From positions 2,258,009 to 2,276,617 of the forward strand of contig CP070719.1 in NCBI GenBank assembly GCA_020350725.1: a stretch of 18,609 nt of DNA, given 5' to 3'. This DNA comes from a bacterium. Its GTDB lineage: Bacteria > BMS3Abin14. The notes beneath the pieces were generated by a model, which was given only the letters and a program-made list of their open reading frames with translations, ran no database searches and had not been told where the DNA came from. Positions 15,451-18,609 of this stretch are shown here, piece by piece. The position numbers were made by a program, and so were the translations under genes. The first letter of the stretch is position 1; every line of letters begins with the position of its first letter.

Positions 15451-15464
15451 TGTCATGGATGACA
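15451..15464 (+). promoter_or_regulatory. Perfect palindrome TGTCAT-GG-ATGACA upstream of the metallo-hydrolase gene
   Basis: Two 6-bp arms are separated by 2 bp, 26 nt before the ATG of the RNase Z-like gene and in the divergent gap with bamD. It has the form of a dimeric repressor site, but no promoter was clearly identified around it. Confidence 0.3.
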
Positions 15465-15489
15465 GGGTCTCATCTGCCGGGAGCCCGCT

Positions 15490-16272
15490 ATGATCGTCAC
15501 GATCCTCGGATCCGGGACGTCTGTTCCTCAGAGGGCGCGGTCCGCGCCCGGTTCACTGGTCAGGGTGGGAAAACGCTGTCTCCTTGTGGATGCCGGGACA
15601 GGGGTCATCTGGAACCTGCTCAGATTCGCCGGGATCGGATTGGACAGGCTCGGCGGCGTGCTCCTGACACACCTTCATATCGATCACTGTGCAGACCTCG
15701 CCCCGATGCTGTTCGCCCTGCGGTCGGTCGAACTGCCACGATCGGCTCCCCTTCTCGTCGCCGGTCCCGAGGGGACCGAGAACTACTACAAAAGCCTCCA
15801 TGGACTCTACGGGCGGTGGGTCGAACCCGCGGACTATGAGCTTTCCGTCAAGGACCTGAGGGGTGAGGTTCTCAGGTGGGAGGGTTTCGAGATCAGGAGT
15901 GCCCGGACTGAGCATTCCCTGGAAAACATCGCCTACCGGATCACGGACGAGGAATCAGGGAGAAACTGCCTGTTTACCGGGGATGGACAGCCAACTGAAT
16001 CGCTGATTGCCATGGCGGGGGGGGAGGTCGACATCCTGATAGCCGAATGCGCCGTGCCTCCGGAGGATACCGAGATGGGACATATGAACCCGGCCCAGGC
16101 GGGTGCCCTGGCAAGTGACTGCGGAGCGAGGCTCCTGGTCCTGAACCACCTGAACCCGGGCTGTCAGAGGGAGGCAGTGGCCAGTGAAGCCGCCCGATAT
16201 TTTTCGGGCAAGATCCTTGTAGCGGAAGATGGAATGAGTGTGTCGCTGGAGAGTGTTGAGTCAGGCGGGTGA
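15490..16272 (+). CDS. RNase Z-like metallo-beta-lactamase-fold hydrolase
   Basis: This 260-residue protein begins ILGSGTSVPQ, the first strand and glycine turn of the RNase Z/arylsulfatase branch of the metallo-beta-lactamase fold. Zinc ligands are visible: HLHIDH (His61, His63, Asp65, His66), His142 in TEHSLENIAYRI, Asp165 in FTGDGQPT and His220 in LNHLNP. GHMNPAQAGALA matches the conserved helix of RNase Z-like proteins. True RNase Z trims tRNA 3' ends. The protein lacks an obvious exosite insertion, and both tRNAs in this window encode CCA, so another hydrolase role is possible. GGGAG (15479-15483) lies 6 nt before ATG 15490. The gene is divergent from bamD. Confidence 0.85.
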   Translation: MIVTILGSGTSVPQRARSAPGSLVRVGKRCLLVDAGTGVIWNLLRFAGIGLDRLGGVLLTHLHIDHCADLAPMLFALRSVELPRSAPLLVAGPEGTENYYKSLHGLYGRWVEPADYELSVKDLRGEVLRWEGFEIRSARTEHSLENIAYRITDEESGRNCLFTGDGQPTESLIAMAGGEVDILIAECAVPPEDTEMGHMNPAQAGALASDCGARLLVLNHLNPGCQREAVASEAARYFSGKILVAEDGMSVSLESVESGG

Positions 16273-16297
16273 TCCCCGGCCGGCAGCCTGACGGGCC

Positions 16298-16405
16298 CTA
16301 CTCCTCCTTTTCGAAACTGTTGGCTGCGCCGCACGCACTGCACTTGCGTGGTTTACACCGACCCTCCTTGGTTTCGCCGCACTCCTTGCACTTGAATGTC
16401 GCCAT
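16298..16405 (-). CDS. RCKP-type rubredoxin-like miniprotein
   Basis: This 35-residue protein was found by reading the minus strand. It opens MATFKCKECGETKEG and continues RCKPRKCSACG, ending in SFEKEE. Cysteines sit at 6, 9, 17, 22 and 25, giving two CxxC knuckles (C6/C9, C22/C25) that can bind one zinc or iron. The arrangement, with the RCKP tetrapeptide in the middle, matches a known family of tiny rubredoxin-like proteins. It resembles the C-terminal rubredoxin part of rubrerythrin. It follows perR on the same strand, which suggests a link to peroxide or redox stress. The Shine-Dalgarno is weak (GGAAAGGA, about 11 nt upstream). Confidence 0.8.
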   Translation of the reverse strand: MATFKCKECGETKEGRCKPRKCSACGAANSFEKEE

Positions 16406-16431
16406 GGCGTTCAGGGTCCTTTCCAGAAAAG

Positions 16432-16515
16432 GTTTCCAGGTTCCATGTTCCAGGGCACGGGTTTCAGGGTTCGGGGAAAGAAGGTGGCACCTGGTACCTG
16501 GAACATGGAACTACT
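16432..16515. repeat. Heptamer array between perR and the RCKP gene
   Basis: Twelve steps of exactly 7 nt fill the stretch up to the perR stop codon (16516). Units such as GTTTCCA, GGTTCCA and TGTTCCA stand on one side; CACCTGG, TACCTGG and AACATGG stand on the other. The two sides are inverted: GTTCCATGTTCCAGG (16440-16454) is the exact reverse complement of 16497-16511, so the RNA can form a 15-bp hairpin. Confidence 0.75.
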
Positions 16516-16932
16516 CTAAGAGCATTCCTCACATTGTCCGGTGAAGGCAACCTGTACACTCTGAACCCGGAAGCCCTCCAGTTCCGGTAATTCGGAGGAG
16601 AAAGACGAGGATTCCCCGGGGAATATGTCCCGTATACCGCGGCAGCTCCTGCAGAAGGCGTGATAGTGCTCACTGACGTCGGGGTCGTAATGGGCCCTTT
16701 CCGGATCGACGGACAGTTCGTTGATCTCACCGAGGTCCCTCAGGGTCTGGAGCGTTTTGTAGACGGTGGTAAAGGAGATCGACGGGTGGATCTCGAGGAC
16801 CTGATGGTATATGTTTTCCGCCGATGGGTGGTCCTTGTTGTCCATCAGCAGGGCGAAGATGCTCAGCCGTTGCGGTGTGATCTTCATCCCGGCTTCCCTG
16901 AACCGCTCCACAACCGTATCGATATCGTTCAT
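16516..16932 (-). CDS. perR: PerR-type peroxide-responsive repressor (Fur family)
   Basis: PerR is a dimeric metal-dependent repressor that is inactivated when peroxide oxidises its metal-bound histidines. From ATG 16932 the protein has 138 residues. The winged helix carries KITPQRLSIF and SFTTVYKTLQTL. Regulatory metal ligands match B. subtilis PerR at a constant offset of two: His35, Asp83, His89, His91 and Asp102, the last being Asp rather than the Glu typical of Fur. The structural zinc site is intact: CRSC (94-97) and CEEC (134-137). GTG 16992 could add 20 residues, but homology starts at 16932. Neither start has a clear Shine-Dalgarno. The RCKP miniprotein follows. A weak AT-rich candidate operator, ATTA-N4-TAAT, lies about 70 nt upstream. 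Confidence 0.85.
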   Translation of the reverse strand: MNDIDTVVERFREAGMKITPQRLSIFALLMDNKDHPSAENIYHQVLEIHPSISFTTVYKTLQTLRDLGEINELSVDPERAHYDPDVSEHYHAFCRSCRGIRDIFPGESSSFSSELPELEGFRVQSVQVAFTGQCEECS

Positions 16933-17179
16933 GGACCCAACCGCCTTATCTTTATTGAAGGACTGTAACCTATTCTCCCTGTTCGAAAACACACTTTATA
17001 GATTAAAAATAATTAGTGAAAAAGTAAACATCCAAATTGCACCGCCCTTCTCGCGCTGCGCGTGTGGAAATGAAGCAGAATGCAGGCGGCACTCCTGACC
17101 ACCCCGCAGTTTAGATAGCGGCCTGATTTCCGAGACAAAAACAGCCAGCGGGACCCGCTGTCCTAAGAGGAAGGGAGAT

Positions 17180-17392
17180 TTACCACAGGTGCCAATCCTT
17201 CCAATCCCTCTCGAGGAGGTCGAGGAAGAACCCGACCAGGGGAAAGTAGATCAGAAGGAAAGGCGCACATGATGAGAAGGTCAGCCAGAAGGGCGGCTCG
17301 GCAAGGGCCGACAGGAGAAGAACCAGGAGGAAGATGAGGGAGAAAAGCTTGGTGGACGTGTGCTTCCACCCGGCCATGGAATAACGCTTCAT
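17180..17392 (-). CDS. Small two-helix membrane protein of unknown function
   Basis: With ATG 17392 the product has 70 residues. A short basic N terminus (MKRYSMAGWKHTSTK) is followed by two hydrophobic stretches (about 14-31 and 34-58), with a Pro-Pro turn between them, and a charged C-terminal tail (ERDWKDWHLW). The frame is open to GTG 17452 and an internal ATG at 17377 also exists, so the start is uncertain; no good Shine-Dalgarno decides it. I recognise no family. A promoter and palindrome lie directly upstream (17441-17487), which supports a real gene. Confidence 0.5.
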   Translation of the reverse strand: MKRYSMAGWKHTSTKLFSLIFLLVLLLSALAEPPFWLTFSSCAPFLLIYFPLVGFFLDLLERDWKDWHLW

Positions 17393-17440
17393 CCTTGTCC
17401 AGGCCTGAGGTTTCAAGGTTCCCCCTTGCCGTGAAAATGC

Positions 17441-17452
17441 GTGAAATTTCAC
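17441..17452 (-). promoter_or_regulatory. Perfect 12-bp palindrome GTGAAATTTCAC (operator candidate)
   Basis: The palindrome sits at the predicted start of transcription of the small membrane protein gene. A second GTGAAA half-site occurs at 17431-17436, ten bases away. The GAAATTTCA core is shared with the kinase promoter spacer around 9130-9138. Confidence 0.45.
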
Positions 17453-17458
17453 ATGTAA

Positions 17459-17487
17459 AGTAAAAACAAGTTTCCCGGGGTTGTCAA
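17459..17487 (-). promoter_or_regulatory. Promoter candidate of the small membrane protein gene
   Basis: On the minus strand, perfect TTGACA (plus 17487-17482) and TTTACT (plus 17464-17459, 4 of 6) are 17 bp apart. Confidence 0.5.
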
Positions 17488-17529
17488 GGAAGAAGTTCCC
17501 CCTGCCTCCGGGGGTGAGGTGGGGGAAAT

Positions 17530-17564
17530 GAGTCCAGGGTCCAGAGGCCAGAGTCCAGAGGGGC
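17530..17564 (+). repeat. GAGTCCA heptamer array, copy 1
   Basis: Five units in strict 7-nt steps: GAGTCCA, GGGTCCA, GAGGCCA, GAGTCCA and GAGGGGC. Copies 2 and 3 lie at 18130 and 18518. GC-rich GGGCGA/GACGCGG words follow to about 17606. Confidence 0.8.
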
Positions 17565-17613
17565 GGACGGGCGAGGGGGAGAGGGGGCGAATAGCGGACG
17601 CGGAGAAAAAACG

Positions 17614-17843
17614 AATCACAAATTACGAATCACTAATCACGGCGGTCTCAACTGCGAACCGGGAACCGTGAACCGTGAATTAATCTTTACTGATCACGAA
17701 TCACAAGTCACTAGTCACGGCGGTCTCCCAACTGTGAACGGGGAACCGTGAACCGTGAACTGTCCTTTTGGATTTTGGATTTTGGTTTTTGGTTTTGTTG
17801 ACGAATCACAAATCACTGATCACGGTGGTCTCAACCGTGAACC
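17614..17843 (+). repeat. Three-copy composite heptamer block (AATCACG / GGCGGTC / GAACCGT words)
   Basis: The same succession occurs three times: AATCACA-type heptamers (from 17614, 17692 and 17804), a GGCGGTC or GGTGGTC bridge (17641, 17719, 17824), then GAACCGT-type heptamers (from 17656, 17736 and about 17832). A TTTTGGA/TTTTGGT heptamer run (17766-17793) lies between copies 2 and 3. Steps inside each run are 7 nt. There is no gene in 17453-17962; this block and its neighbours occupy most of it. Confidence 0.8.
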
Positions 17844-17860
17844 CTTCGACGGACTCAGGA
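17833..17860 (+). repeat. 28-bp inverted repeat, left copy
   Basis: This sequence matches the reverse complement of 18296-18323 at 26 of 28 positions. The core is CCCTTCGACGG-CTCAGG. The pair flanks a segment holding tRNA-Leu. Confidence 0.7.
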
Positions 17861-17925
17861 CAAGCTCACAGGTGGCCTGTCGGCCATGTTCTCGTCCCGC
17901 CTCCTTTTTTGGGCCTGCCGTGCCC

Positions 17926-17954
17926 AAAAAAAGCAGCCCTTTCGGGCTGCTTTT
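17926..17954 (-). terminator. Rho-independent terminator of tRNA-Leu
   Basis: A 7-bp stem, GCAGCCC (17933-17939) and GGGCTGC (17944-17950), closes loop TTTC. On the minus strand it is followed by seven U residues (plus A7 at 17926-17932) and preceded by four A residues. A second hairpin (GGGC 17911-17914 with GCCC 17922-17925) can pair the A-tract with T6 at 17905-17910. Confidence 0.88.
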
Positions 17955-17962
17955 GCGTCGAA

Positions 17963-18049
17963 TGGTGCCGAAGGCGAGACTCGAACTCGCACGGGCGTTA
18001 ACCCACCACCCCCTCAAGATGGCGTGTCTACCAGTTCCACCACTTCGGC
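17963..18049 (-). tRNA. tRNA-Leu (anticodon GAG)
   Basis: Read on the minus strand this is a complete 87-nt class II tRNA. The acceptor stem is GCCGAAG/CTTCGGC, and the D region contains GGTAGAC. The anticodon stem CCATC/GGTGG closes loop TTGAGGG, giving anticodon GAG. A long variable arm and a T arm with GTTCGAGTC follow, and the 3' CCA is encoded (plus 17963-17965). Confidence 0.95.
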
Positions 18050-18060
18050 GGCGAGGGGAC

Positions 18061-18088
18061 ATTATTTCAAAGGTTAATTTTTTGTCAA
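18061..18088 (-). promoter_or_regulatory. Promoter of tRNA-Leu
   Basis: On the minus strand, perfect TTGACA (plus 18088-18083) and AATAAT (plus 18066-18061, 5 of 6) are 16 bp apart, ending 11 nt before the mature tRNA. Confidence 0.75.
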
Positions 18089-18129
18089 GGGGAATGGCCA
18101 TTGGAGGGGAAGGGGGGGCGGGGAGAAGC

Positions 18130-18164
18130 GAGTCCAGAGTCCAGAGGCCAGGGTCCAGAGGGAA
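18130..18164 (+). repeat. GAGTCCA heptamer array, copy 2
   Basis: Units GAGTCCA, GAGTCCA, GAGGCCA, GGGTCCA and GAGGGAA, all in 7-nt steps. It is nearly identical to copy 3 at 18518-18552. Confidence 0.8.
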
Positions 18165-18195
18165 CGCATGGGCGAGGGGGCGAAGGATATATAGT

Positions 18196-18292
18196 TCTAA
18201 GAGATAAGTGATAAGAGATTAAGTATACTGAGCATTCCTTATCACATTTGACCTAGTACTTAGGACTCAGTTCCCAGTTCCCAGTTCACAGC
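18196..18292 (+). repeat. Heptamer runs of GATAAGT and CCCAGTT words
   Basis: TCTAAGA, GATAAGT, GATAAGA and GATTAAG (18196-18223) are followed later by ACCTAGT, ACTTAGG, ACTCAGT, TCCCAGT, TCCCAGT and TCACAGC (18251-18292). All within-run steps are 7 nt. No coding potential is seen. Confidence 0.65.
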
Positions 18293-18295
18293 CTA

Positions 18296-18323
18296 CCCTG
18301 AGCCCGTCGAAGGGTTCACGGTT
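18296..18323 (-). repeat. 28-bp inverted repeat, right copy
   Basis: Reverse-complement partner of 17833-17860 (26 of 28 matches). The pair encloses about 435 bp with tRNA-Leu, its promoter and terminator, and heptamer arrays. Confidence 0.7.
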
Positions 18324-18325
18324 AA

Positions 18326-18367
18326 TACCTGAAACATGGAATATGGAACCTGAGACATGGGATGTGG
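18326..18367 (+). repeat. AACATGG heptamer array
   Basis: Six 7-nt steps: TACCTGA, AACATGG, AATATGG, AACCTGA, GACATGG and GATGTGG. The same word family occurs at 16488-16508. Confidence 0.7.
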
Positions 18368-18393
18368 CTATCAGGCGGGGAGAAAAAGCGGTT

Positions 18394-18471
18394 GTCATTG
18401 CGAGCCGATACCGGTGTGAAGCAATCTCGACGGCCGAGACTGCTTCGGCCCTGAAACAGCCTCGCAGTGAC
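18394..18471. repeat. Full copy of the GTCATTGCGAG palindromic element
   Basis: The outer arms GTCATTGCGAG (18394-18404) and CTCGCAGTGAC (18461-18471) pair with one mismatch. The inner arms GAAGCAATCTCG (18418-18429) and CGAGACTGCTTC (18435-18446) pair at 11 of 12. The whole 78-bp unit is a long imperfect hairpin, as in small non-coding mobile palindromes. Partial copies lie at 76-127 and from 18568. Confidence 0.75.
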
Positions 18472-18517
18472 ATTCTTTACTTAGCGGTACAGACAAGGAC
18501 CAGACGCGGGGAGAAAA

Positions 18518-18552
18518 GAGTCCAGAGTCCAGAGGCCAGGGTCCAGAGGGGA
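18518..18552 (+). repeat. GAGTCCA heptamer array, copy 3
   Basis: Units GAGTCCA, GAGTCCA, GAGGCCA, GGGTCCA and GAGGGGA, all in 7-nt steps. It lies between two copies of the GTCATTGCGAG element. Confidence 0.8.
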
Positions 18553-18567
18553 ACGGAGAGTAACAAA

Positions 18568-18609
18568 GTCATCGCGAGCTGTCTATGAGCGAAGCGATCT
18601 CGGGGAAAG
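18568..18609 (+). repeat. Third GTCATTGCGAG-type element, cut by the window end
   Basis: GTCATCGCGAG (18568-18578) followed by GCGAAGCGATCTCG (18589-18602) matches the left half of the element. The right half would lie beyond the window. Confidence 0.6.

Noticed and set aside
16982-17060. PerR box upstream of perR
   Set aside because: The AT-rich region has an ATTA-N4-TAAT dyad but fits the PerR consensus poorly, so autoregulation is not claimed.
17041-17170. Possible small gene or RNA upstream of perR
   Set aside because: No start with a ribosome binding site and no fold beyond a short AGCGG/CCGCT hairpin near 17148-17160.

Overview
The window looks like a chromosomal segment of a GC-rich, Gram-negative bacterium with an outer membrane. 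A BamD-type lipoprotein, a LysM secretory protein and a LolA-like periplasmic protein point to the outer membrane. The mix with gapA-pgk-tpiA-secG, NikR, PerR, DUF1178 and an RCKP rubredoxin-like miniprotein suggests a Desulfobacterota/deltaproteobacterium-like lineage. That placement is inference from gene content, not a phylogeny.

Layout. 1-330: repeats leading into a LysE-family exporter. 970-1266: a very AT-rich tract in front of a coiled-coil/AT-hook DNA-binding protein. 1922-2338: NikR. 2544-3263 (minus): a LolA-like periplasmic protein. 3385-3533: tRNA-Val(CAC) with a consensus promoter and a terminator-like hairpin. 3686-4093 (minus): DUF1178 protein. 4226-4462: a heptanucleotide array in front of clpB (4576-7167). 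7346-9082 (minus): a receiver-GAF-histidine kinase, with back-to-back promoters separating it from gapA. 9266-12702: gapA-pgk-tpiA-secG. 12718-15303 (minus): bamD, a TPR gene and a LysM gene; bamD appears to use a CTG start. 15490-16272: RNase Z-like metallo-hydrolase. 16298-16932 (minus): perR and a 35-residue RCKP miniprotein. 17180-17392 (minus): a small membrane protein. 17963-18049 (minus): tRNA-Leu(GAG), inside a repeat-rich region running to the window end.

How the genes work together. gapA-pgk-tpiA is the triose-phosphate segment of glycolysis/gluconeogenesis, with secG as translocon passenger. bamD, the TPR gene and the LysM gene form an envelope cluster. PerR with the RCKP protein suggests a peroxide/oxidative-stress pair. 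ClpB gives stress disaggregation, and NikR is a lone nickel-responsive regulator.

The most unusual feature is a set of degenerate repeats between genes. At least a dozen short arrays with quite different sequences (families such as CTCCAAT, GAACCGT, AATCACG, GAGTCCA, TTTTGGA, AACATGG) all advance in steps of 7 nt. They lie almost only between genes, in several cases reaching right up to a start or stop codon. They resemble, in period and degeneracy, the heptanucleotide STRR sequences of heterocystous cyanobacteria, but this genome is not cyanobacterial by gene content.
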